This document shows positions 25,361 to 34,700 of a stretch of 64,000 nucleotides of DNA, piece after piece (position 1 is the first letter of the stretch; every line of letters begins with the position of its first letter). Under the pieces are notes generated by a model. It saw nothing but the letters and a program-made list of their open reading frames with translations, did not search any database and had not been told where the DNA came from. Location: positions 186,001 through 250,000 of the forward strand of contig CAYPNF010000001.1 in the NCBI GenBank assembly GCA_964411985.1, written 5' to 3'. The DNA comes from CAYPNF01 sp964411985 (lineage in GTDB: Bacteria > Verrucomicrobiota > Verrucomicrobiia > Limisphaerales > J093). Made by a program: the position numbers and the translations under genes.

Positions 25361-26257
25361 ATGAACGACCTACACCTGACACCGATGCCGTATCCGCTTC
25401 CGGAAGGGAAAGGGGAGGCATTGCTGGTCAGTTTCTACCGTGGTGAACCCGACTTCCTGTATCACTACCACCCGCAGTATGAGCTGACGCTCACGCTGGG
25501 AAGCGCGGGTCGGCGGCTGGTGGGTGGCAACGTGGCCCACTACGCCTGGAAAGACCTCGTGTTACTTGGGCCTAATCTGCCCCACACCTGGGCAGCCGAA
25601 CCGCACCCGAACCATGGCCTCGGAGCGCAGAATTCGGTGATCCACTTCACCCGCGAATCGGTGGGCCTTGATTTTCTGAGCCGAAGTGAGTTGGGGACGA
25701 TTGCCGGACTCCTGGATCGGGCGGCCCGCGGGTTGGTCTTCTCCGGGACTGGGGCCGATGAGGCCGGCCTTTTGGTGCAGAGCATCGGCCAGTTGCATGG
25801 GGCCCGCCGGATGATCACCTTCCTGAGCATCCTCCAACTTCTGGCTGAGAAGGCTACCGGCTCCCCGATTCTGACTGCCGCCCGCTCCCCATTCGATCTG
25901 GAGCGAGACTACACCACTCTGGCAGGGGTCATTGACTACATCCATCGCCACAGCCAGTCCCCCATCTGTCTCTCGGATGTCGCCATTCCCGCGGGGATGA
26001 GTGTCCCCACTTTCTGCCGTTTTTTCCGCCGGGCAACCGGGACCAGTTTTGTCGACTACCTGAATGATTGGCGCATCAGCCAAGCCTGTGCGCTCCTGGC
26101 AGGCACCACCTACTCGGTCCTCGAGATCAGCCAACGCACGGGGTTCAACAATCTCTCCCATTTCAACCGTCAATTCCTGCGGAGGCGTGGCGTATCGCCC
26201 CGACAGTTTCGCATCTGCGCAAGCCGCAGCCAGAGAGCTGCGGTGGGCGAAGGATGA
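25361..26257 (+). CDS. AraC/XylS-family transcriptional regulator
   Basis: 298 residues. The N-terminal cupin-like sensor (about 1-150) shows YHYHPQYELTLT and LVLLGPNLPHTW, the pattern of AraC-type sugar-sensing domains. The C-terminal double helix-turn-helix (about 190-290) contains LSDVAIPAGMSVPTFCRFFRRA and ILEIS-type second helix VLEISQRTGFNNLSHFNRQF, ending GVSPRQFR. It is divergent from the 11-kb glycan locus with a palindrome between them, so it probably activates that locus on a sugar signal and may autoregulate. The ATG at 25361 follows directly after the palindrome, with no obvious ribosome site. Confidence 0.9.
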   Translation: MNDLHLTPMPYPLPEGKGEALLVSFYRGEPDFLYHYHPQYELTLTLGSAGRRLVGGNVAHYAWKDLVLLGPNLPHTWAAEPHPNHGLGAQNSVIHFTRESVGLDFLSRSELGTIAGLLDRAARGLVFSGTGADEAGLLVQSIGQLHGARRMITFLSILQLLAEKATGSPILTAARSPFDLERDYTTLAGVIDYIHRHSQSPICLSDVAIPAGMSVPTFCRFFRRATGTSFVDYLNDWRISQACALLAGTTYSVLEISQRTGFNNLSHFNRQFLRRRGVSPRQFRICASRSQRAAVGEG

Positions 26258-26414
26258 GTCCCCAGACTATCCTCGCCCTCGACTTTATTATTCCAATTGA
26301 CCTTGCTCACTCGTTCTTCTAATGATGAAACACGCTCCTCGATAGGTACGGTTTGGCGGGCTGCAACCACGCTGAAGGAGGGGGTGGCTATTGATTCTGC
26401 AGTTGGAACTGATT

Positions 26415-27479
26415 ATGAGCAAGATACTTGACGACAACAAGGCTCAGGCTTTTGACGGAAGGATGATGTCCCTCCTCAACGAGTCTTTTCTGGGAATCCT
26501 CATCAGCGTTGGATATCAGGCCGGGCTCTTCGAAGCTATGAACGGCCGGGCCGCTTCCACCAGCGAAGAGATCGCCAAGGCAGCCGGACTCCAGGAAAGG
26601 TACGTGCGTGAATGGCTCGGGGGCATGGTGGTGGGTCGGATTGTGGACTATGATCCGGCAAACCGAACCTACCAACTCCCCATGGAACATTCCGCGTTTC
26701 TGACCCGCGCCGCCGGGTCCAACAACTTCGCCTTCTTCACCCAGTACATTCGGCTAGGCTCATCGGTGGAACAGGACATTATCCAGGCTTTCCGAAACGG
26801 TGGGGGCGTTTCCTATGACAAGTACCCTGACTTCCAGCGGATGCAGGCCGAGGAAAGCGCACGACTCTTCGATTCTGCACTCGTGAGCACCATTCTCCCT
26901 CTGGTTCCGGGGCTCACGGGAAAACTCCAGTCGGGGATCGACGCGATCGACCTCGGCACCGGTCAAGGCCACGCAGTCAATTTGCTGGCAAGCACTTTCC
27001 CCAGGAGCCGTTTTCTGGGGGTAGATTTCTCTCTGGAAGGCGTCGTCGCCGCCCGTGCCGAGGCAGCCCGACTGAAATTGGAAAACGCCCGATTTGAACA
27101 AAAGGATCCCACGCAGGGGCTACCGGGGGAATTCGATCTCGTCACCGCTTTTGACGTAATCCATGACCTCGCCAAACCGAAAGTGGTTTTGGCCAACATC
27201 GCGCGAGGCCTTCGGAAGGGCGGAGTCTTTCTGATGATGGACATGGCGGCCTCCAGCCGCCTCGAGGAAAACCTGAACCATCCTGCTGCTCCCATGTTGT
27301 ACGCCTCTTCGGTGATGCATTGCATGGCCGTCTCGCTGGCGCAGGGTGGCGAAGGCTTGGGCGCGATGTGGGGCGAGCAGACCGCGCAAAGCTATCTCAA
27401 AGAGGCCGGATTTGCCTCCGTCGAGATTCACCACTTGGAAAGCGACCCGATGCACGCTTTCTATGTGGCTCGCTGCTGA
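26415..27479 (+). CDS. SAM-dependent methyltransferase with N-terminal winged helix (Rv2258c-like)
   Basis: 354 residues from the ATG at 26415 (MSKILDDN). The N-terminal part (about 20-90) is a winged-helix dimerisation module: FLGILISVGYQAGLFEAM, then TSEEIAKAAGLQERYVREWL. The Rossmann domain has the SAM motif IDLGTGQGHA, a second-strand acidic ending FLGVDFS, and FDLVTAFDVIHDL. The substrate is unknown; relatives methylate small molecules. An in-frame ATG at 26391 would add eight residues. It stands alone, converging with the M16 peptidase pair, and a hairpin lies just after its stop. Confidence 0.85.
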   Translation: MSKILDDNKAQAFDGRMMSLLNESFLGILISVGYQAGLFEAMNGRAASTSEEIAKAAGLQERYVREWLGGMVVGRIVDYDPANRTYQLPMEHSAFLTRAAGSNNFAFFTQYIRLGSSVEQDIIQAFRNGGGVSYDKYPDFQRMQAEESARLFDSALVSTILPLVPGLTGKLQSGIDAIDLGTGQGHAVNLLASTFPRSRFLGVDFSLEGVVAARAEAARLKLENARFEQKDPTQGLPGEFDLVTAFDVIHDLAKPKVVLANIARGLRKGGVFLMMDMAASSRLEENLNHPAAPMLYASSVMHCMAVSLAQGGEGLGAMWGEQTAQSYLKEAGFASVEIHHLESDPMHAFYVARC

Positions 27480-27521
27480 GGAACCATGTCCCCTTCTGCC
27501 ATTCGGGGAAAATGGTGTTCC
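27480..27521 (+). terminator. Hairpin between convergent methyltransferase and peptidase genes
   Basis: The left arm GGAACCATGTCCCC pairs with GGGGAAAATGGTGTTCC through two stem blocks, with small bulges. A T-rich run (GATTATTCTTT) follows on the plus strand. It starts at the last base of the methyltransferase stop codon and ends 2 bp before the stop codon of the convergent peptidase gene, so it may serve both directions. Confidence 0.5.
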
Positions 27522-27523
27522 GA

Positions 27524-28984
27524 TTATTCTTTAGGAATCGTGATGTCGATCTCCGTCACCTTCCCCAGTTTGTCCAGAGGCTGGTCAAAGTTCTTGGCAT
27601 TCCCCAAAACGACAATCGCGAAGCGATCCGGCTTCAGGCGGTCTTTGGCTACCTTCAACACATCTTGCTTGGTGACTTTCGCGATGTTGGCTTGGTACTT
27701 CTGCAAGAAATCAGCCGGGTAACCGTAATACTCGTAGGTCATCAGGCGTGTGATGATCTTGTCCACCGAGTCGAACTCGAAAGCGAATCCCTTGAGGATG
27801 CTGTCCTTGGCCCGTTGCAGTTCGTCGTCACTCACCTCCGCCTCGGTCATTTTCACAATCTCGCGCTGGATAGCTTGGATGAACTGGGCCGTGCTTTGGG
27901 ATTTCGTGCTGCCCGATGCCACGAAAGTCCCTGGCCGATCCCAGCCCGGAGCCCAGGAAGACCCGACGGAGTAGGCAAGTCCCATGTCCGTGCGCACTTT
28001 GCTGAAGAGCCGCGAACTGAAACCTCCCCCCAGAATGTTGTCCATGACCTCCAAAGCGAAGTAGTCGGGATCCTTGTACAGGCCTCCTAGGTAACCCATT
28101 CGCACCCAGGACTGGTTCACGTCATCTTTGCTGATGAAATGGATACCGGCGGTCTGGGCCGTGGCATCCTGAACCGCGGGAACAGGAGGCTTCGGCTGCC
28201 CGCCCTTGGCCCAATCCCCAAAGGACTTCTGGATCAGGGCTTTCATGTCCGCGGTTTTGAAATCACCCCAGACCCCCAGCATCACATTCTCGGGTTGGAA
28301 GAACTCCCGATGGTACTTCTCACAATCCTGCTTCGAGATGGCGTTAATGGTCTTGTACTCGATCTGATGTCCATAAGCGCTGTCTTTGCCGTACAGCAGC
28401 CTTCGGAATTCCCGGCCGGGGATGGATCCAGGTTCGTCATTTCGGCGGGCGATCGAATCGCGCGCGGAGATCTTCTCCAGCTCGATTTTGTCCTCAGGGA
28501 ACGCCGGGTTGCGGAGCAAATCGGCGAGAATGGTCAGGCCCGTTGTGGTGTCCTCTTTCAAAACGGACACTGAGGCCGAACCAACTCCCTGCCCGATGGA
28601 GAGTTCGATAGAGGCGCCCATGCGGTCGAGCTTCTCGTCCAGCGCATCGCCTGGGTTCGACTTCGTGCCACCGGTTCGCATGACGGACCCGACGAGGTCC
28701 GCCAAACCGGCCTTCTCCACGGGTTCCCAGCGGGATCCGACCCGGATAAGGGCCGAAGCGCTGACGAGCGGCAGTTGTCGGTCCTCCAGCAAGTAGACAA
28801 CGAGACCATTGTCCAAGGTGAAGCGTTCCGGTGTAGGGACCTTGATTTGGTTCAGCGGAGGGTACTGGATGTCCTTGTAGTGTTCCACCGGTGTTTTGGC
28901 GGCTTGGGCCAGGGCGGGGCTAGTGCCCAGGTCCGTAACAACGGCACCGATCCCGAGCCAAGCGAGGAAAGTGAGAGTCTTCAT
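27524..28984 (-). CDS. M16-family peptidase-like protein, non-catalytic subunit
   Basis: 486 residues with a signal peptide (MKTLTFLAWLG to ALAQA). It has the paired M16 domain layout: FTLDNGLVVYLLEDR, then AGLADLVGSVMRTGG, where the HxxEH zinc motif has become DxxGS, so it cannot be the zinc-bearing half. The C-terminal domain keeps the substrate-contact pattern FSSRLFSKVRTDMGLAYSV with the Arg/Tyr pair. This is the usual arrangement of a two-chain, mitochondrial-processing-peptidase-like enzyme. It follows the catalytic partner by 23 bp in the same operon. Expected periplasmic. Confidence 0.85.
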   Translation of the reverse strand: MKTLTFLAWLGIGAVVTDLGTSPALAQAAKTPVEHYKDIQYPPLNQIKVPTPERFTLDNGLVVYLLEDRQLPLVSASALIRVGSRWEPVEKAGLADLVGSVMRTGGTKSNPGDALDEKLDRMGASIELSIGQGVGSASVSVLKEDTTTGLTILADLLRNPAFPEDKIELEKISARDSIARRNDEPGSIPGREFRRLLYGKDSAYGHQIEYKTINAISKQDCEKYHREFFQPENVMLGVWGDFKTADMKALIQKSFGDWAKGGQPKPPVPAVQDATAQTAGIHFISKDDVNQSWVRMGYLGGLYKDPDYFALEVMDNILGGGFSSRLFSKVRTDMGLAYSVGSSWAPGWDRPGTFVASGSTKSQSTAQFIQAIQREIVKMTEAEVSDDELQRAKDSILKGFAFEFDSVDKIITRLMTYEYYGYPADFLQKYQANIAKVTKQDVLKVAKDRLKPDRFAIVVLGNAKNFDQPLDKLGKVTEIDITIPKE

Positions 28985-29007
28985 AAGTAGCAGTTTCGTG
29001 GTTCGGT

Positions 29008-30570
29008 TCAGTTCTTCTCGATGGCTTTGGCTGCCATCTCCAGGGGCTCAATCAGCGCCACGGTTTTGTTATTGTCCACGAAGGTGGCCTTGGCTACGCG
29101 CTGAATGTCGTCAGCGGTCACCGCCTCCAGATTCTCCAGACGTTTGAAAATGTTGCGCCAATCGCCAGTCATCCCCTGGGTCTGGCCCAGATCCATGGCC
29201 ATACCTGCATTGCTTTCCAGGCCGCGGAGCATGTTGGCCCGGGCCCGTTTCTTGACACCTTCCAAATCCTCCGCCGCCACCTTCTCGTTGATCAGCTTGG
29301 AGATTTCATCCTGAAGGGCTTTCTCCACGTCCTGGTTCGATTTCCCCGGGGCCGTCATGCCGTAAAAGAGGAACAGGCCAGGGTACTTGGTGCCGGGCAA
29401 CCCCGGAAAACCGCCCGCCTGCACCGCCACTTGCTTATCGCGCACCAAGGCCCGGAACAGCCGCGAGGATCGCCCCTCGCTCAACAGGCTGCTGATCGCA
29501 TCAAAAACCGCATTGTCAGGATGCATGATCTCGATATTGGGCTTGTGGTATCCGATCAAGGTCAAACGTTGAGCCCGGAGTCTTAAGGTCAAGCGCTTCT
29601 CCACTTCCTGCGGGGGTTCCACCGTCCGCAGCGGTTCGGGCCTCGGTCGTGCCGGGATGCGGTCGAAGTACTGCGAAGCGAGTTCCTTCACCCGGGCAAG
29701 GGTGATGTCACCCACCACCACGGAAGTGAGGTTGCTGGGAACATAGTACTTGGCGGCGAAGGCCCGGGCGTCGTCGCTGGAGTAGCTTTGCAGATCGCTC
29801 ATGTGGCCGATGACTGGTTCACCGTACGGATGCGCCTTGTAAGCGGCGGCCAGGAATTCTTCGATCGCTTTGCCGATTGGGTTGCTTTCGGTGCGCATTC
29901 GGCGTTCTTCCATGACGACGCTCCGTTCCTTGTAGAACTCGCGCAAGACCGGCTCGTAGTACCGCTCCGACTCCAGGTAGAACCACAACTCCGCCGCGTT
30001 GGAAGGCAGGCTGAAGAAATACTGGGTCAGGTCGGCACCGGTGGAGGCGTTCAGGCCACGCCCGCCCGCGCGTTCGATGGCCTCGCCAAATTCGTTCGGG
30101 ACCACGAATTTCCCGGCCTCTTCCTGGGCCGCTTTGAACTTCTGATCCAGGTCTTTCAGTTTCGCAGCGTCCGCCTGGGTTCCCTTCCGCCGTTCTTGGC
30201 TCCAGGCCTGGAAAGCCTGCTCCACCTTATCGAGCGCCACCTTCTCCGCCGCATAATCTCGAGTACCAATGCGCGGGCTCCCCTTGAACGCCATGTGCTC
30301 GAACATGTGCGCCAACCCAGTAATCCCCTTGGTCTCCTGCGCCGACCCGACATCGGCGTGGGTGTAGAACGAGACCACGGGGGCCTCGTGCCGCTCCAGC
30401 ACGATGAACTTGAGCCCATTGGGGAGGGTAAACTCCTGGATCTTGTTCTTGAGTTCCTCCAGTTGGGCATGTGCGGTCCCGGGAAGCATCGTGCAGGCGA
30501 CGATGGCCGCCGCCAATGCTGAGAGGATCCTCCCTGGTTTGTGGAACGAGCTCGTGTGCGTGCGTTTCAT
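29008..30570 (-). CDS. M16-family zinc metallopeptidase, catalytic subunit
   Basis: About 520 residues from the ATG at 30570 (MKRTHTSS), with a signal peptide ending GTAHA. The zinc motif HMFEH (His88, Glu91, His92) is intact, and the distal Glu ligand is probably in FYLESERYY. An insertion of about 60 charged residues (KVEQAFQAWSQERRK onward) separates motif and distal Glu. The C-terminal domain reads SSRLFRALVRDKQVAVQAG and lacks the Tyr seen in the partner, so the two chains look complementary. In-frame starts at 30579 and 30660 are possible. First gene of the two-gene operon; probably a periplasmic peptide-degrading heterodimer. Confidence 0.88.
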   Translation of the reverse strand: MKRTHTSSFHKPGRILSALAAAIVACTMLPGTAHAQLEELKNKIQEFTLPNGLKFIVLERHEAPVVSFYTHADVGSAQETKGITGLAHMFEHMAFKGSPRIGTRDYAAEKVALDKVEQAFQAWSQERRKGTQADAAKLKDLDQKFKAAQEEAGKFVVPNEFGEAIERAGGRGLNASTGADLTQYFFSLPSNAAELWFYLESERYYEPVLREFYKERSVVMEERRMRTESNPIGKAIEEFLAAAYKAHPYGEPVIGHMSDLQSYSSDDARAFAAKYYVPSNLTSVVVGDITLARVKELASQYFDRIPARPRPEPLRTVEPPQEVEKRLTLRLRAQRLTLIGYHKPNIEIMHPDNAVFDAISSLLSEGRSSRLFRALVRDKQVAVQAGGFPGLPGTKYPGLFLFYGMTAPGKSNQDVEKALQDEISKLINEKVAAEDLEGVKKRARANMLRGLESNAGMAMDLGQTQGMTGDWRNIFKRLENLEAVTADDIQRVAKATFVDNNKTVALIEPLEMAAKAIEKN

Positions 30571-30947
30571 AGCATCCATAAGTTGTCTCGGCCTGTCATG
30601 GTATAGAATCTCTTGTATCCCAGAGATTTCGCAAGTCGGAAATCGGGTTAGAAGGGCCAAGAGCAGAGAGCCAAGGGGGGTTGTCCGCAGATGGACAGGA
30701 TTCTCTCAGATTTCGAGAAGTTGGCCATACTGACCTGAACCGGGTGCGGGCTGGGGGCGCCCCGAAAGTGCAAGGGTGATAACGCCGTCCACCACGGCCC
30801 AAGCCTGAGATCGCACTTTGTATCCACTTCGTACCTGCCGGGTGAAGCCTATTCCTCGACCAGCCCTTACAAACAGACTCCGGGTTTCTAATGGAGCAAA
30901 CCTTCAGAAGAGTTAGGATGGATCTGCAACCAAAACAAACTCAAGTT
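30571..30947. other. Divergent intergenic region between M16 operon and AIM24-like gene
   Basis: It should contain promoters for both sides. I see no family-bearing frame and no clear palindrome. If the AIM24-like gene starts at one of its upstream in-frame ATGs (30891 or 30918), the gap shortens accordingly. Confidence 0.35.
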
Positions 30948-31625
30948 ATGGCAAAGTTTGAAATCGTAGAACAGGAAGGCGTGCGCCTGGTCAAGGCGTC
31001 GCTGAACAAGGAAACCGTTCGGACCGAGTCCGGTGCCCTGTATTACATGCTGGGCGACCTCACGATGGAATCCAAAGCCCCTTCCCTGGGAGGGCTTCTA
31101 AAGTCGATGGCAAGCGGTGAATCCATTTTCCGTCCCACCTACACGGGCACCGGCACGATCTTCCTGGAGCCTTCCCTGGGCGGATTCCACATCCTAGACC
31201 TGGCTGGAGCGACCTGGATTCTGGAAAGCGGCGCTTACTGGGCTTCGGAAGGGAGCGTGACCGTAGACGCTTTTCGGGAAAAGGCTTGGACGGCTTTCAA
31301 GAGTGGAGAGGGTTTTCTCGACTTCCAGACCAAGGTCAGCGGACAAGGGTTGGTGGTTCTCAATGCTCAGGGACCCGTTCAACCGGTGGTCCTGAACAAC
31401 GAAAAACTCGTAGTCGATGGCAACTACGTCGTGGCGCGGCCCCTAGGCATGGAGTACTCCGTCGAGCGGGCGGCCAAGTCGCTGCTGGGCAGTGTGACGT
31501 CCGGAGAGGGCTACGTGCGCGTATACCAGGGTACCGGCACAGTGCTCATGGCCCCCGTACCTTACTGGCGCCAGCGCATGTACACCGGCCTCGCCGCCAT
31601 CGGGCACTCCGCCAAACCCAAGTAG
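30948..31625 (+). CDS. AIM24-family protein (TIGR00266-like)
   Basis: About 225 residues from MAKFEIVE. It has the repeated beta-strand pattern of the AIM24/TRAP-like fold: RTESGALYYMLGDLTMES, GTGTIFLEPSLGGFHILDL, WILESGAYWASEGSV, and the closing GEGYVRVYQGTGTVLMAP. The start was chosen at the ATG that gives the usual family N-terminus; ATGs at 30918 and 30891 are in frame, and the former has a GAAGAG-like ribosome site. The bacterial function is not established; relatives are linked to membrane or tellurite-resistance contexts. Single gene, convergent with the hybrid kinase. Confidence 0.8.
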   Translation: MAKFEIVEQEGVRLVKASLNKETVRTESGALYYMLGDLTMESKAPSLGGLLKSMASGESIFRPTYTGTGTIFLEPSLGGFHILDLAGATWILESGAYWASEGSVTVDAFREKAWTAFKSGEGFLDFQTKVSGQGLVVLNAQGPVQPVVLNNEKLVVDGNYVVARPLGMEYSVERAAKSLLGSVTSGEGYVRVYQGTGTVLMAPVPYWRQRMYTGLAAIGHSAKPK

Positions 31626-31670
31626 AGCGCACCGAGAGGCTTGTCCGCGATCGAAGTACTACGGGCTAGC

Positions 31671-31716
31671 CAGGGAGAGGGTCCATGGATTGCAGGGAGC
31701 CGGGCCTCTCTCCCTG
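31671..31716. terminator. Possible bidirectional terminator hairpin
   Basis: CAGGGAGAG at 31671-31679 is complementary to CTCTCCCTG at 31708-31716, in the 110-bp gap between two convergent genes. The loop is long (28 bases) and no T-tract is present, so support is modest. Confidence 0.3.
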
Positions 31717-31736
31717 AGTGGTGGGGAACGGGCAGC

Positions 31737-34700
31737 TCATGGCGCCGTGCACTTCCTGTCCAGGCATTCCCGCACGGTCTTAGCCAACAGGGGTGGTCGA
31801 TAGGGCTTGGGGAGGTACACAACCCCCATGGCGGCGAGCCTTCCCCTTTCACCCACTTCTGCGCTGTAACCAGTTGAAATGATCACCTTCAAATCCGGTT
31901 TCTCCTCCCGGAGCTTGGCGGCCAGTTCCAGGCCGCTCATCCCTTCCGGCATCACCATGTCGGTGAACAACAGGGCCACCTCCGATAAGTGTTCTCGCCA
32001 GACGACCATGGCCTCCTGCCCATTTGCAGCCTCCCATACCCGATATCCTAGCCTTCGCAGGGTCTGGACCAGGGCCCGCCGAACATTCGCTTCGTCCTCC
32101 ACCACCAGGAGGGCCTCGTGCCCGGTAGGAGCAACCTCCTGCGCCGGGGACACCTCCAGCGGCATCCGACGGGAAGAGCTAGGCAAATAGACTCGAAAGC
32201 ATGTCCCCTGCCCCACCTGGCTGTCGACCTCAACCCAGCCCTTGTGCTGAGCGACGATTCCATGGACGGTCGCCAGACCGAGTCCAGTCCCTTTGCCTGG
32301 CTCCTTGGTAGTGAAGAAAGGTTCAAAGGCACGTCTCAGGGTTGCTTCATCCATGCCGCATCCGGTATCGGAAACCGTGAGGCAAACAAAACTACCCTGG
32401 CGGCGTGAGGGATTTGCCTCCGTTGAGACGGGCCCAAATTCGGCAGGAGCGGTACTCAGCGTGATGCGCCCCCCCTTGGGCATGGCGTCCCGTGCGTTTA
32501 CGGTCAGGTTCATCACGACTTGTTCAAGCATGCCCGCGTCCGCTTCCACCAGGCCCACGTTGTTACTCCGCTCCAGGACAAGCGTGATAGGCTCGCCCAG
32601 AAGACGCCCCAGGAGCTTCAGCATGTCGGCGACCAGTTCATTCAAGTCCACCGTTTGGATATTCAGTACGGAACGACGGCTAAACATGAGAAGCTGCCGG
32701 GTGAGTTCAGCAGCCCTCTTGGCGCCCGCCGCAAGCTCATTCAAACCATCTCGCGTTTCCTGATCGAGGTTCGGGTTCCCCTGCAGGAGCCCTAGGTTCA
32801 TCATGGTGGCGGCCAGGATGTTGTTGAAGTCGTGAGCCACTCCTCCTGCCAACTGGCCGACTGCTTCCATCTTCTGTGCCTGGCGTAGTTGCGATTCAAG
32901 CCGCACCTCGCGCGTTACATCGTGCTTGACCGCCACGTAGTTAATGATAGCCCCAGCGGCATCCCGCACCGGCGAGATTGTGGTTTCTTCTTCGTAAGTC
33001 GTGCCATCCTTGCGCCGGTTGATAAGATGCCCCTGCCAGACTTCCCCACGAAGGAGCACCTCCCACATACGCCGATAGAACTCGGCATCATGTTTGCCGC
33101 TCTTAAGAATTCGCGGGTTTTGGCCAAGAGCCTCCGCACGAGAGAAACCGCTGGATCTCTCGAACGCCGGGTTAGCATACAGGATCGCTCCTTGAGTATC
33201 GGTGATGAGGATGGCCTCGGCAGCCTGTTCGACGGCCGTCGCCAAACGGGACTGCGATTCTTCCGCTCGCCTGCGCTGGGTGATGTCGCGCGCGGCAGCG
33301 AAGAACAGGGGGCGGTCGCCGGTGGCAAGGGCCGCGATGTGGATCTCAGCATGGTAGGTTGAGCCATCCCGGCGGCGATGCACGCCTTCCACCGTAAAAC
33401 TCTTCCCGGAGCGAATAGTGTCCCAAACCGGAGCTAGTTCCTCGGGCCGCAGGGCCACTTCCACCTCCGAAACCGACATTCGCAGCAGTTCCTCGCGCGT
33501 GTAGCCGAGCTTTTCGCAGGCGACTTGGTTGACGTCCATGATCTGCCCTTCCCGATCATGGACAAAGACCGCATCCGCAGCGCCGTCGAACAATCGACGA
33601 AACCGCACTTCGCTCCGCTTCAACTCTTCCTCCGCCTCCACTCGCTGCATCTCGGCCGAGATCCGGTCGAGGTAGGTACTGAACAGTTGAGAGATGACCT
33701 GCGGACTCGACAGCGGTCGGGTATGAAGTGCCACCAGGATTCCCAAGGCCTGGCCTTGCTTGTCGAACACCGGCGATCCGCAATAGGACTCGATCCCCAT
33801 TTGGACCAGCAGTGAGTCCTTTGGAAACTGCGTTTGCACGGCCGAAGGATAGAGACACGCCTGCTTCCCCATCACATTATCGCAGGGCGTGTCGGCAAGG
33901 CCATACGTCAAAGGCCCCATGGGCCCGCCTTGGGCCCAACCGCCCAGCACGGTGACGGCACGTTGAGACGAGTCGAGCTTGCCGACAAACACAAAGCCCA
34001 CGTCCAGAGCGGAAGCGAGATGATGCGATACCGCCTCAAAAAAAGGCCTCCCCGACAGGTGAGCAAAACTCGTCGCGAGGTTTCTCAGCGCGTCCTCCGT
34101 CCGCTTGCGCTGGGTAATGTCGCGCACCAAGGCCAACGACCAACACGCATCGCGGAGTTCGACAACGGAAACGGAGACCTCCACGGGAAACTCGCTGCCG
34201 TCTTTGCGCCGATGAATGCTCTCGAAGCTGAGAGCCCCTTTGCCGCGCAGCAACTTGAATGTCTCGCGGTATTTCGCATGCGTCACCAGCGGGTCAATCT
34301 GGGAAAGGCTCATACCGAGGAGTTCCTTTTTGGAATAGCCCAGCTGGCGACAAGAGGCGCTGTTGGCATCGACATACCGGCCTTCCTCATCCAACACCTC
34401 GAAACCATCGCTCGCCTGCTCGACCAGGGTGCGGAAACGTTCCTCGCTCGCAGTCAACTCCGCCTGAGCCTTCTTCAACTGATGAGCCTGACGAAACAAC
34501 CGAAAAGCAAGCCACGCTGCGAGAGCCAGAATCACGGCCAATGTGACTACCCCCACCCCCAGCCGCATCGCCCACTTCTGAGCTGAGGCGGTCCCCTCGA
34601 TCATGTCGGTGGTCAGGTTCGGAAAGAAGCCCCAGCGTTCCGTGACCGGCTGCAAAGTTCCGTCCTCCGCCATTTTTCGCACCTCGTCCCGAATTTCATC

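Noticed and set aside
26170..26370. Small coiled-coil protein (VSSLEERVSK-like heptads) on the minus strand
   Set aside because: It overlaps the end of the AraC gene in antisense and only a few heptad-like residues are visible. Not enough to call a gene.
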